DNA of 64,000 nt. It comes from Gnetum montanum. Lineage: Eukaryota > Streptophyta > Gnetopsida > Gnetales > Gnetaceae. The notes beneath the pieces were generated by a model. It did not search any database, was not told where the DNA came from, and saw only the letters and a list, made by a program, of their open reading frames with translations. Of this stretch, positions 46,001-57,242 are shown piece by piece (within the stretch, counting starts at the first letter, position 1; every line of letters begins with the position of its first letter). The stretch lies in contig MNCI01025409.1 in assembly GCA_015680685.1 (NCBI GenBank), positions 1,050,903 to 1,114,902 of the forward strand, written 5' to 3'. A program made the translations under genes and the position numbers.

Positions 46001-46900
46001 ATTAGCAAAATAGTGCAAGATCCTGACTTCTCAGTTCTGACCACTGATATGCTCGTCCTCACTTTTCCAAATCAGCCCAATATTAAAGGGTCAAAAACAC
46101 ACACCCACTAAGACCAGCATAATCTAATTAACCTTAATACCAAACTGGTGCTGTACCCACTAATATGTTTGGCGTTGAATCCAACTATTTCTCTGCCATG
46201 GTTTTGCCATTAATGGTATGAGCCACTGCTATCAACTATTTGGGGATATGAAAAAGGCATCACACACACATTTACCCTTTAGGCCGTTGAGAAGTCCAAG
46301 AAAGTCTTGCATTGGCATAAAAATATTTGCTTGTGTGCCAAATTCCAAAGGTAGTGACGACAAGGTTAGGGTATTGCATGAGATTCGATCATGGCGGTTT
46401 TGGACGTTGGTTTTTTATGTTAATTTTAAATTTATCTTGTAATTTGCCGTGCGTGCAGGGCGTGTAATGTTCCCTGTGGGGAAGTAGAATTTTGAGAAAA
46501 GTCATGAAACCCAAGTTTGGTTGGAATTACAACTGAGAATGGGATTTCCCTCTCACTCACTCACAAGCCAGTCCAAAAAGGGGGACAGAATTCTGACACC
46601 GTGAGCACTAGGGACCCAGAAGGATATGCCATTTTAAAGTGTGCATCTTGTGTGAATTCAAATTTTATAGTCGTTACATCTCGATCATATTTCTGGTGTT
46701 TAAATGTTCCATTCTTACTGGTTTCATTAAAAATTGAAACTTGGACAGTACAATGTTTTGTGCCAGGGAGTTCTAGATCAGAAATATTTGTTCAGGTAAA
46801 TTCTCTGACTTACCGACCGCTGTAACATCCGGAGTCCTTCACATCACTTAACAACTTTGTTAAATCTTTAAGCTAAAGTACCGTAGCTATGTAGAGTTGA
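43075..46900. other. 3' flank and intergenic DNA after the neprosin gene
   Basis: This is moderately complex sequence with no recognised gene. Minus-strand frames of 118 and 119 codons (43,722-44,078 and 44,142-44,501) and a 141-codon one (45,345-45,770) match no family I know and lack supporting splice or domain signals. A 30-bp direct repeat, GCAGATTC-TGATAATACT, occurs at 44,286 and 44,316. The neprosin 3' UTR probably extends a few hundred bases past 43,074, but no clear AATAAA fixes its end. Confidence 0.5.
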
Positions 46901-46932
46901 ATTTATTCAATTTTTAAACTTTCTTTAACATA

Positions 46933-47048
46933 ATGATTGAAGCAAGGGAATGGAAAACTTGACTCAAACAACCGTATTCATGATGATATGATGATTGAAG
47001 TAAGGAAATGGAAAACTTCACCCAAATCACCATATTCATGACCATTTT
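46933..47048. repeat. 58-bp tandem duplication
   Basis: Units start ATGATTGAAG-AAGG at 46,933 and 46,991, with several substitutions between them. A second, looser duplication of TTTCTTCTTT-GTAAG and TAGATTGAG follows at 47,080-47,162. Confidence 0.8.
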
Positions 47049-48054
47049 GTCAAAGATCCTCAAGTAAGAGGCTGTTTCTTCTTTAGTAAGCAATTGTTAA
47101 ATAATTGTTAAATAGATTGAGGCCATTTCTTCTTTGGTAAGTAATTTTTAAGTAGATTGAGATTGTGATATACAGGTAATACCTACTCTTGTTAGGAGCT
47201 TCATTTTTTATTTATTTTTACTTAGAATGTAAGAAGAATCATATTCCATTAAATTAAACATTAGTTAATACATTTAAAATAGATTATATTTAAAACATAT
47301 TAAAAATTTTTAATTTAAAGAATTTTTTTAAAAATAAAGGATATAAAATGAAAGTTGCTTAACTTTTTAAGATAATCTAACTTTTATTTATTATTCCATA
47401 CCAATTTTTCCTTTCTTTTATAATCAACCATAAACATAGCTTTAGCATGCATAAAAATAAATATTCACACGATTATATGGTCCAATATTTAAAATTTTAA
47501 GAATATAATAGTTTCATTGACAAACATATTTGCATAGAACATGAAGTACAAAGTGACAATTAGAGATTATGATGAGTTAAATAGCAAATAAATAACTACA
47601 TTGATAACACAAGTTACAATTTTAATTTAAAGGGTTATGCTAAAAATATATTTTTCCTGGACTATGGCTTTAGAAAATTATTGTCAATTTATCTACCTAT
47701 GTTAAGAGTTAGCCCATCTTGGGACTATGATGACAATGATAAATAATTACACCATTTATTACATCTTAGAGATACCACTACAAGATTATAAAATAATTAT
47801 AAAAAAATTTTCATTTTGAAAGGATTTTTATAATAAAAAAAGAGTATAAAACACCAATGAGTATGTGTGTATAGAAAGTCAATCTTATACTTTGATTAGT
47901 TAGTCCCTAGTGGACCAATGAAGGATGACATATAGAAGCATTATCAATTTCTTACTTTAACATTCATTCAAATGTTAAAGTTTTTGTTTAAGTTTGTGAA
48001 GACTATAACTCTAATGACACAACATTGATTAAATTAATTCATTAAAATAATTAA

Positions 48055-48150
48055 AATGATTTGCCTAGTGGTAAGGATCTTGACTTGGTCAAGTCATAGG
48101 TTTGATTCTACTAGGTAACATTAGTTATAAATTTAAAAAAAATCCATCAA
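48055..48150 (+). repeat. tRNA-headed SINE-like copy
   Basis: GCCTAGTGGTAAGG resembles an RNA polymerase III A box, and GGTTTGATTCT about 35 bp later a B box (canonical GGTTCGANTCC). The downstream CTACTAGGTAACATT links it to the copies at 52,499-52,740 and 54,938-55,078. Confidence 0.45.
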
Positions 48151-49153
48151 AACAATTTTGAAACTGGTTCAATAGATCCAAAGTGTCTTAGTGGAAATAA
48201 CTTAAAATTTCAATTTCAATAACTTGAAATCAATTTTTACATGATACATATGAAGTGTTTGGGTTTCTTTAGAATTAACCATATTGTTCTTAAGGTTTAA
48301 CTCATAGGTTCAAATCATATTGTATATTCAAACCCCTCAAACTAAAGAAAAAATATCACTATTAACAAAATGGGAGTTGTCAAGGTAATTATTCACTCTA
48401 GTGTATCTCTACTTCTAAAGGCATAGGCTTGATGTCTCCATGTTAGCACTTCATGAACAACCATTCAGTGTGTGGTAGGTCATTTTTAATAGTATAAAAA
48501 TGTATAAATATCCTAATGTCTCCATGCTAGTAGCTCATTAACAACCATTGGTTGTGTGGCAAGTGAAAAACTAATTTTTAACCCTTTAAAAATGTATGAA
48601 TCCATGATACACTACCTACCACATGAAGCAAATACACACCTTGTAATTGGACATGACTATAAACTAAGGTACTGCTACCGATATCACTGCACCAAGTGAT
48701 TTTTAATACTACAATAATAATTAATTTATTAATATCAATTGAAAAATAGGTTGAGAGTTATCTTGAATAAAAACAGCTTAGCCATAGAATTTATATATAT
48801 TATAAATACCATCCCTTTTCAAAACCAAATTATATTAGAAAAAGAAATAAAGGTTTTAAATACTTTAAAATCATGCAAAAAACTAGAGAAATACCACAAC
48901 CTAAGTAATAGTAATCTTTTTAACTCAATATCAATATCAATATCCATATTAATTAAACATAAAAAGATTATGCTGAGTACAATTAATGAGTTAAAAAGAA
49001 GAAAAGAAGATTGCACCCAAAGCTCTCAAAACGAAGGTATCTAGTAAAAATAAATTTATAATATCATGTTTCTTAAGGTAAGGTAAACACAACAATATAT
49101 AATATAAATATACCTAAACAAATATAAATATATCTCATGCTTTCCACACTCTC

Positions 49154-49207
49154 CACCTTGCCATGAATTATTAGAATTAGCACCTTGCCATGAATTATTA
49201 GAATTAG
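49154..49207. repeat. Perfect 27-bp tandem duplication
   Basis: CACCTTGCCATGAATTATTA and the next seven bases occur twice in a row without change (49,154-49,180 and 49,181-49,207). Such perfect identity suggests a recent event or an assembly artefact. Confidence 0.9.
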
Positions 49208-51009
49208 CAGCATCTTTGTTAACTAATTCTGATATCTCAAATTTGAACGAAGGAATAGCTGCTTAGTGTATGCTTTGCAATACCAAGGCAAAGAAGAAGA
49301 TTTTGATAATTAAAGTACATGGATAAAATCAGCCAGCTGGGCCATACAGTTACTGTGTAATATCTTGGTTCTGCAGTCCCACACACCTTAAGCACCTTTA
49401 GTTCCCAGGACTGGGTCAATCCTCACTCAAAGCAAGCAGGTAAGTTGTATGCCTCATAACCACCTCATCCTTGGAATTTAACCACTAAATTATTCTTTCA
49501 TCAATATATAATTATTATTGCGCATATTCTGGGTCGTTAATGAATAAATTCAATTCAGAGAGGTGCACTTTTATCTCGGTGAAATGCAGACAAAATGGTC
49601 ACTGGCTGGTTGCTATCGATAATCATTATATCACCACATGTAAGCTTTTTACTTTCCCAACCGAAAATGCTAATAATCTACTATTTCAACCATTCTTTGC
49701 TGGTCTTTATGAGGACATTACCAGTCCCACACACTCTAAAGCAAATCCCAAAAGGTGACATCATGAACAGCAAAGACAATATGATACATATATAATACAT
49801 ACACACAAAACAATTCATGTTCTTCTGGGTCCTTCAGTTAGTTTATTGGAGGGATGCTGAATGAATAATGTCATGGGTCAATCCTGGAACTTTTTCAAAG
49901 CACTGCATGATGATCACCAAAAGTTGGTACAAATGCCGCAAGAATTAGTTTAATCTGAATTAATGAAAGTGCAGTCTATGGTGGCTGTGGCTTATGCTGT
50001 CAGCCCACAAAAAAAAGGTAAGAGTCCCTGTGTGAGGCCAGAGTAGCTGAAAAGCATGAATATAGACACAGCTAATGAACAGGGAGAAAGCAGAGGCTTC
50101 ATGTTTGATATACTGTATATTATGTCTGTCATGCATAAAATTGACCAACCAGACAAGTTTTTCTTTTTTAGATGGTCAAAAAAACGACAAAACAGTGTTC
50201 ATAAGTGTGTACAGTGTAACCCAACTGGATTCCTTTGTCAGCATATGATCAGGCTTTGGATGCTCCTCTTCACATGAGGTGCATATGCCATCTAAATGCA
50301 TTATTTTGGGTTTAATCGGTGGGATATCTTCTTACTGTTTTTAATACAACAGTAATGGCATATGCTACTACATCAGCTGCATGCATGGACCATAATTCCC
50401 TGTTTGTTGTCCCTTGTGAGCCCCTTTTGCACGTGAATGACAAGGATGGACCCTGTTCATGTAAGTTGACATTTGACAAGTATATGCATGCATGGATTCT
50501 CAGCAAATTTCGGTCTGCAGGTCACAGTGTGCCAATGGCATAAGCAAATAAAAGAAAATCATGACAGTCGCTATGATAACTGAGAAGAACATAAATAGGT
50601 GCTGTTAGAAAACAGAAAGCAGACCCTGCCTTATGGGGTTTGGTAAGTTGCTTGTTGGCTGAGAAATGACAGGCATGAGTTTGACACCTTGGGGTAAGGA
50701 GTTGGTAAGAAGTTTGCCTGTGCAATAATAAGCAAGCATTTGACACCTCAAGGATTGGAGCAAATTGAAAAGATCCGGTGTATATCTCTTTGCAGCCTAG
50801 ATAAATAAATGAAAATAAAAAAAGTTAGGAAAGAACCTTAATTTTTCTAAGACGTAAATACATCAAACAGTGCTAAATAGCTGCGGAGTTTTAGATTACC
50901 TCTGGAAAGCAACTCTTGCAAAAGCAGGAAAACATCAGAATGGTATGATGTGCCATCTTACAACAAACCGAGGAAAAATGCTGCCAAGTTGATCCTAGAA
51001 ATTGATTAA

Positions 51010-51705
51010 AAATTGTTGGTTGATATAATCTTCGCTTTATCATGATGTAACTTTCATAGTACTTTCATAGTACACACATGGACTTTTGATTTTTATGGGT
51101 CTCGTAAACTACAAGTTCTTTATTTTGTTGAATTTCTAAGTTTTGTTTTAATTATTTAATTAATCAAAATCTAAAGTAGTATACCGATGAAATTATTTTC
51201 GGTCCTTTTGGTCATAGTACAAGAGAAAAGTTGAGAAGAAGTAGTATGATTACACGAAGTTTCAATTGTAAAATATGATTTTTCTTGAGAGGAAAAGATC
51301 CTCTTAGCATACACATGAAATAAATAGTTAATATATGGCTAATTATTTTTTCCCCATATTCTTGATTATCTACGAAGATTTCAATTATTTTTAAGCATAT
51401 AATTTCAAATTTTTAGCATTTTTTATAACTACTTTGCACATAAAATGTTTGGATCTAACTTTTTGCACATAGAACTTGGTGATAAATTGTAGGTTGATTT
51501 GGTATTGTTCATACAATATCCATTCATCATGATGTAATTCTCATAGCACACACATAGACTTTTGATTTTTGAAATACAAATTCTCTATTTATTGAACTTC
51601 CAAACCTTATTTTAAATATTTAATGAGTCAAAATCTAAGGTAATATGGCTCCTTGGAGATATTACTAAAGATAAAATTATTTCTCATCCTTTTGGTATTC
51701 ATTTG
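51010..51705. repeat. Pair of diverged direct repeats of about 200 bp
   Basis: Copy 1 (about 51,010-51,220) and copy 2 (about 51,484-51,705) share AAATTGT-GGTTGAT, CATGATGTAA, CACACACAT-GACTTTTGATTTTT, AATCAAAATCTAA/GTCAAAATCTAA and a final TTATTTTCGGTCCTTTTGGT-like end. About 265 bp lie between. The layout could be a small non-coding LTR element or a plain duplication. Confidence 0.55.
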
Positions 51706-52099
51706 AAACAAGGATTCATTGCCCATTAGTTAAGACTTTTAACTACAATCTTATGGCTTATGCTAAGATACAATACTATGTTGTACTCTATAAAATGAAA
51801 TACCTAAGGTTAACCCCTAAATACATTTATTGTTAAATATTAATGAATGTTATGTGTGTGTTGTATAACAAAAAATATCCAGTTATCTATATTATTAGGT
51901 CCTATTGCAAGAGTTTTATTTAATTAACTTTCACAATTAAGCTCTAAACATATGCTTATAACAAAATAGTAATTTATACCTAGAGTAACAAAAAGGGTGA
52001 TATTAGCAGAGAAAAGTAAAGCTTCAAAGTTGGGAAATTAAGGAATAAGAAGGGGAAGGCTGTTAGATGCCTAAACTTTCTAACTATATGTAACCCCTA

Positions 52100-52275
52100 A
52101 CAATAAGGTGTTACCCTAGTGGTAAGACTCTTTATTTGGAAGCTACAAGTTATGTGTTTAATTTGTGTGGGCAATGTTATAAAGTGCTAATTTGACTATA
52201 TGTCTTGGGGGTAAATATTGTTAAAAAAAAAAAGATTTTAGGTTCTAAAATCCCATCCAACCCGCACTCCCCATC
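52100..52275 (+). repeat. SINE-like copy with internal A run
   Basis: AAGGTGTTACCCTAGTGGTAAG (A-box-like) and GTGTTTAATTTG (weak B box) are followed by GACTATATGTCTTGGGGGTA and an A run at 52,223-52,233. The copy at 52,865-53,005 has the same order on the other strand. Confidence 0.45.
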
Positions 52276-52498
52276 CCTTGTGACTATATCTACCCCCATG
52301 ATATATAGCTAACATGATGTAAAGGTACCTCAAATGTGACTTGAATTAGCAAACTTTTGTTTGCATAGTATGCATCAAACACCAAAATGATTGAGCCACC
52401 TTTTGTTGGCAAACTTAGGAATAAGAGCTAAAAGCTCATAGGTAGCTTATGGGAGTGGTAATGACAAACTACAATAATTCGACTATAAGTATACCTTA

Positions 52499-52740
52499 AA
52501 GGGGGTGTTGGATCCCAAAATAAGTGAAACATAGGTATACCCCAAGATTTATAGAAGTTTATAGCTCAGTGCTACCTTGTAGAATTGAACTTGTAACTTG
52601 GGGTTACTATGCTAAGACTTGTGCAACTAGGCTCCTAGTAACTCCAAGTCACACGTTCAATTCTACTAGGTAACATTGAATTATAAACTTCTATAAATCT
52701 TAGGGTATAGCTATGTTTCAATTATTTTGGATTTCAGCAC
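52499..52740. repeat. Inverted pair of SINE-like repeats (hairpin)
   Basis: Two arms of about 110-130 bp face each other: GGGGTGTTGGATCCCAAAAT at the left and its near complement ATTTTGGATTTCAGCACCC at the right, joined head to head near 52,640. Each arm holds a B-box-like GTTCAATTCTAC and the shared TATAAACTTCTATAAATCTT. The transcript of either strand would fold into a long hairpin. It could be taken for a foldback MITE, but single-arm relatives elsewhere in the window argue for two SINE copies. Confidence 0.6.
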
Positions 52741-52864
52741 CCTCGACATATAGCTAACATGATACATTAGAAGACTTGTAGAGGAATATAATGATATTTA
52801 AGTGTGACTCAAATAGTTACTACCCATGAAAATAGATGATATCAAGAAGGAAAAAGCATAGCTT

Positions 52865-53005
52865 TATAATGGTAGGGGATGTTGGAACTAGAAATATTTT
52901 TTAAACAATATTATCCCCACGACATATAGTCAAAGAATCAAACACATAACTTAGAGTAAACAAATTAAGAGTCTTGTTACTAGGCTAACACCTCATTGTT
53001 ATAGC
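52865..53005 (-). repeat. SINE-like copy, minus orientation
   Basis: On the minus strand: AATGAGGTGTTAGCCTAGTAA (A-box-like), GTGTTTGATTCT (B-box-like), then GACTATATGTCGTGGGG and a T/A-rich end, as in 52,100-52,275. Confidence 0.45.
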
Positions 53006-53759
53006 TTCACAATAGTAGAATTAAGAAATAAGAACTAACAAATCATGGTACTTCTAATAACTCATGACAAAGGATAGTATTAGCAAGTAACAATATGGCT
53101 TTGAAAAATAGAAAATAGGAACTAATGATAATGAAACTATGGTTTGCTGGATGTTGAAAAATAAGGTATTGCAAAAAGTTGAGTAATTCAAATATAAGAA
53201 ATAAATTCAATGAAATAAAATATTATGGAAAAATAACATGTAGGTTTCACCAAATAACAGAATTTAAGATCAATATCACATTTTCCATGAAAACTATAAT
53301 ACATAGTTTTCAAATCCACTTTTCCATCTTCTGCTTTCACATTGGGTCATTAAGCTAAATACAATTTTAGCCTAGACTTTGTAAAAATGCTTAACTCAAT
53401 AGATTCCTTACTATTTATAAAACAAGGCATATTCATAATAACAAGTAAATAAAATTTTATCCTTTAATATTTTTTTGTTTATTTACATACCTTGTTTCAC
53501 CTAACGAATAGGTGTGAAATCCTCTCTAGCATGCTTTAACTAACTGAGCAATGCCTCATGAGAGTTATAATACGTGTAATTATCAATGTTATTGTAGTTC
53601 AATTAATAATCTTAGTTTATATACAACAAGTTGCAACTTCAAATCATGCCTGAGGCTTACTATGATATTGAAGTTTCATTACTTGTGTTTATTGATCTTA
53701 AATCTTTCTCCATAATGTTATTCATAGTCACATGCAATTAAATTTTTTATAAAATAAAA
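53006..53759. other. AT-rich DNA without recognised features
   Basis: No gene or element boundary was recognised. The stretch may contain outer parts of the copia LTR or older transposon debris. Confidence 0.4.
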
Positions 53760-54222
53760 GACACTACAAAAAACGAAAAGACATAGAGTTACCCTAGGAA
53801 AAACCTTCAAGGTGAAAAACCTTTTTAAAAATTAGTTCCTAGAGCATTAGTAGCAACATAGCTCCAAAAGATTGAAGTTCAAGGAGAAGTTACAACTTGC
53901 AAAGGAGATTGGCTTGAAGCTCATGCATTAACAATTTTTTTACATAAAGGATACTTCCTTTGAGCTCGTTTTATATTGCTACAAGGTACAAAAATAAATG
54001 GGGTTAGCATAACTTATAAAAAAATTATATTGCTTTGAGATATGAATATTTATTTTTAGCAAATGGGGTTAGCATAACTAATAAAAAAATTATTGAAGTG
54101 GATGATTGGCTAAACAAAAAATAGAAAAAAATGATAGGAAATATTGTTGGAGAAAATCAAGGAAATAACGATGGAAAAATCAAGTATTGTGGAGAAAATC
54201 AAGGTAGATTTACCTTCAACCA
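53760..54222 (-). repeat. Probable 3' LTR of copia remnant C1
   Basis: On the minus strand, CAAGTGGGAGAA (a typical copia polypurine tract) ends at 54,223 and TGGTTGAAGG begins at 54,222. U5-like sequence with CACCTTGAAGG and GTTTTTCCTAGGGTAAC lies near 53,790-53,820, as in many copia LTRs. The outer end is estimated. A short duplication, GGGGTTAGCATAACT, occurs at about 54,001 and 54,065. Confidence 0.5.
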
Positions 54223-54419
54223 TTCTCCCACTTGAATGTAAAGCTACTTTGATGACCAATCTAGGCCATTTTAGAAAATCAAATCTAAAGAAGATTAAAT
54301 CTTAATCAACACTAGAGAAAATTTTTAGTAGGAGTTGACTTAGGGAGTATGTCTATAGGATTTTCTTCTATATATATCTTTTTCATCAAAATCCTTTACT
54401 TTTTAATATTCTTCCATAT

Positions 54420-55910
54420 ATAGTGATATGTATTTCAATGTACTTTGTTCAGGCATGAAAACTTGGGTTCTTGGATATGTTAATAGTACTTTGACTATTA
54501 TAGTCAGTATTTATAAGCGTCTAAGTGATGCCAAGTTTAGCTAAGTTAGCAACAACATGTTCAACTTCAATAGTAGACTATGCAACACAACATTGTTTTT
54601 GACATTTCTAAGAAATAGCATCGCCAAAAAAATTAAACACATATTCACTAGTAGATTTCCTAGTATTAAGATCATCACCCCAATCTACATCAACAAAGCC
54701 ATGAAGTCCAATGGAATCATACTTATAACAAATCCCATAATTTGCAGTACCACAAAGATATTGGAAGTCTTGCTTCACCACAATCCTATATTTTTTCCTT
54801 GGATTAGACATATACTTGCTAAGTTTTCCAAAAATATAAGCAATATCAAGTCTAGTAATGATCACTACATACATTGGGGGGAGGGAGGAATGGTGAGCTT
54901 GGGGGGAAGTGGGATGAATGTGTGGAATAAAAAATAACTAAAACATAGGTAAACTTCAAGATTTATAGAAGTTTATAACCCAATGTTACCTAATAGAATG
55001 GAACCTATGACCTAGGGTTACCACTTCAAGATCCATATTGCCAGGCTAATACCTCATTGTCAACATTTCCATTGCATACATTAGACTACCAACAACACTA
55101 GCATATGGAATTTTAGCCATGAGCTCTTTATCTTCTGTTGTCTTTGGATATTAATCAATTGAAAGTTTGGTGCTAGTTTCACACGATATAGCCACAAGTT
55201 TGCAATCTTTAATGTTACACTTTTTAAAGATATTTTTAACATATGTAGACTATCCAACCAAAGTTTTTTACCAACTTTGTGTCTTTTAATTTTCATGTCC
55301 AAGATATTTTGTGTAGCACTAAGATCCTTCATCTCAAAATTGAGAAGACAGATGAAGTTTCAACTCCTAAATATCATGTATGTTGTTTCCTACTATTAAC
55401 ATGTCATTGACATATAGTAATAAAATAATGTATTTTTCACTTGTATTTTAAACATACATTTAGGAGTCTTTTACGCTTCTAATGAAGCTAAGATTTATCA
55501 TATGGTCATTAGACTTTTTATTGCACATCCTTGATGCTTTTTTAAGCCATATAATGATTTTAATAATCAATACATTGTATATTCTTTTTCTTTTATTTTA
55601 TATCCTTCAACTTGAAACATATATATTTCTTTCTCAAGATCATCATTGAGAACTATTGTTTTCACATCCATTTGTTTAAGTTTAAGATCATAAAGAGCTG
55701 TGATGGACAACAATGATCTTATGGATGTTAATTTAACTACTAGATAGAAAAGTTCATCTTAATTAATTCCTTTTTTAAAAAAATATCCTTTAGCTACAAG
55801 TAGAGCCTTGGATTGATTTCCAGATTTTATTCTATACACTCATTTATTTCTAATGGGATTTCTTTATGGTGGAAGCTCAACTAATTTTTCAATTTTATTC
55901 TTATACATTG
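54420..55910 (-). pseudogene. C1 copia reverse transcriptase and RNase H remnant
   Basis: Reading on the minus strand: LVAKGYFFKKGI and QMDVKT, LKSLYGLKK, then YVNDML where YVDDML is expected (catalytic Asp changed to Asn, near 55,410). MKDLSATQNILDMKI follows (55,081-55,332), then RNase H with TRLDIAYIFGKLSKYMSNP and LNTRKSTSEYVFNFFGDAIS (54,608-54,874), and KYIEI near 54,440. The order is that of Ty1/copia pol, whose integrase precedes RT. One SINE-like copy (54,938-55,078) is inserted in it. There are many stops. Confidence 0.85.
54938..55078 (-). repeat. SINE-like copy inserted in C1
   Basis: On the minus strand: ATGAGGTATTAGCCTGGCAA, GGTTCCATTCTATTAGGTAA, then TATAAACTTCTATAAATCTT and ATGTTTTAGTTATTTT, matching the right arm at 52,640-52,740. 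It breaks the C1 RT-RNase H frame. Confidence 0.55.
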
Positions 55911-56357
55911 ATGATATTTTAGCATTCATTATGTGTTTTTGTTCTATATTTTTCATAGAGGAACATGCGTCATCATATGTTTATGGCTCATCATTTTCAG
56001 TAAATAATACATATTTCTCTAGATGTGATGGTAATCTTCTTATATGTGTTGAATGCCTTAATAGCTCATCTTTACTTTATTGTTCCCTTGAACTATTCTC
56101 TTTCTCTTCATGTGATTCCTCCTCATCTACTATACTATCATGATCTCATTTAGGAGGGGGAATATCTCCAATTGAAGGAGGAAGACCCTCAGCAATTTCA
56201 TTAATAATTTCAACGAATACATACTTAGGAATTATATCATTTGAAGATTCCTCCTTACTAGATCCATATTTTTCTTTAAAGATGATATTTTAACTATTAA
56301 TAACCTTTTTAGTTTTTGGCTTATACAACTTATGAGCTTTCACACCATGTCCATAGT
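55911..56357 (-). pseudogene. C1 linker between integrase and RT
   Basis: The minus strand reads HKLYKPKTKKVI and IIFKEKYG (about 56,260-56,340), the familiar copia block after integrase, then an acidic/Pro/Ser-rich linker. R5 is inserted at 56,357; the preceding codons lie beyond it at 63,117, and the frames meet correctly across R5. Confidence 0.7.
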
Positions 56358-57242
56358 TGATGAGTGGCGAGGTACCCCTACACTCAACCATACGAATACA
56401 AGTGTTACATGAACGATCTGGTCGAACTCCACAGACTAAGTGCCTACACGCCTCATGGAACACTTAAGGTTAATCATTTGTTGTCTTCCCAAACTTGTAT
56501 TTGTCATGGTTGTATGGTTAAGTAAGTTTGAGGTATATGATTTTTATATCTTTTCTGTTTTATCTCCTATGCTAGTGAGGTGAAGGGTGAAGAGACTAAT
56601 TAACTAACTTTAACTAACTAAGTCTGAATTAACCTAGCATTAGTATCCGTACCCACTTACCATTCACACCCTGAACCGATGCAACCTTGGTTACCAAATG
56701 CTAATCGTTGCTGGGATCACCAAGCGTAACGCACGTGCTCGAAGCGGTCGTACTGAATGCACTTAACTAGGAGAGAAGGGTTGAGAGAGAGATTTAATGA
56801 ACTAATAAAGCATTTAAATGATAAAAAATAAATAATAATAAATAAAATCCTATTTAGCCTATTCCATGCACTGCAAGGTTTATCCAAGAAGATCATCTTT
56901 ATTGTCGTACACAAACTTGTGTTCAGGTACAACATTTGCTTGAATAAAGATCCGTTCACTTTGGAGCTCCTACTACAAGCACATGGAAACTATTCTATCT
57001 CTGGAGAGGTAAAACTGCCAGAGTTTTGCTACGATCTAGGCCTAGAATAAGAAATAAGGGAGAGCTGCCTCTTATTTATAGACTTGGCAGTGCACCGCGA
57101 TATCACATACGTGATATCACGGGGGATGCGATATTGTGGCGGATGCGATATCGCGGACGCGATATCTTGGGGAATGCGATATCGTGGCGGACGCGATATC
57201 GCATACAGAATATCGTGGCTCATGTGATATCGCATCCCATCA
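56358..57242 (-). repeat. R5 3' LTR with nine-site GATATC array
   Basis: 885 bp. TATAAATA (minus strand) lies at 57,073-57,080. Nine GATATC-type sites at 57,099, 57,113, 57,130, 57,147, 57,161, 57,178, 57,195, 57,209 and 57,226 are spaced 14, 17, 17, 14, 17, 17, 14 and 17 bp. Polypurine tract TACCCCCATGACT (plus reading) at 57,243. Confidence 0.94.

Larger units (their letters stand above)
47049..52099. other. AT-rich intergenic region
   Basis: Very AT-rich with no supported gene. At 48,429-48,600 a diverged unit of about 85-90 bp (GATGTCTCCATG-TAG...AACAACCATT) is tandemly doubled. The only longer frames (48,739-49,044; 49,540-49,758; 50,319-50,543) have no recognisable domain. Repeats within it are listed separately. 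Confidence 0.5.

Noticed and set aside
48055-48150. A functional tRNA gene
   Set aside because: A- and B-box-like motifs are present but no acceptor stem or cloverleaf can be formed; relatives share non-tRNA tails.
48739-49044. 101-codon plus-strand ORF
   Set aside because: Lys/Asn/Ile-rich reading of AT-rich DNA with an ATATCA repeat; nothing resembles a domain.
52499-52740. Foldback MITE with terminal inverted repeats
   Set aside because: Single arms occur alone elsewhere in the window, so two head-to-head SINE-like copies explain it better.
57096-57242. Palindromic repeat array that could suggest a CRISPR
   Set aside because: Units are 14-17 bp with no spacers of constant length or unique content, and the context is a plant LTR promoter.
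57096-57242. GATATC sites as phosphate-starvation P1BS elements (GNATATNC)
   Set aside because: The base two before ATAT is C, not the required G, in most sites.
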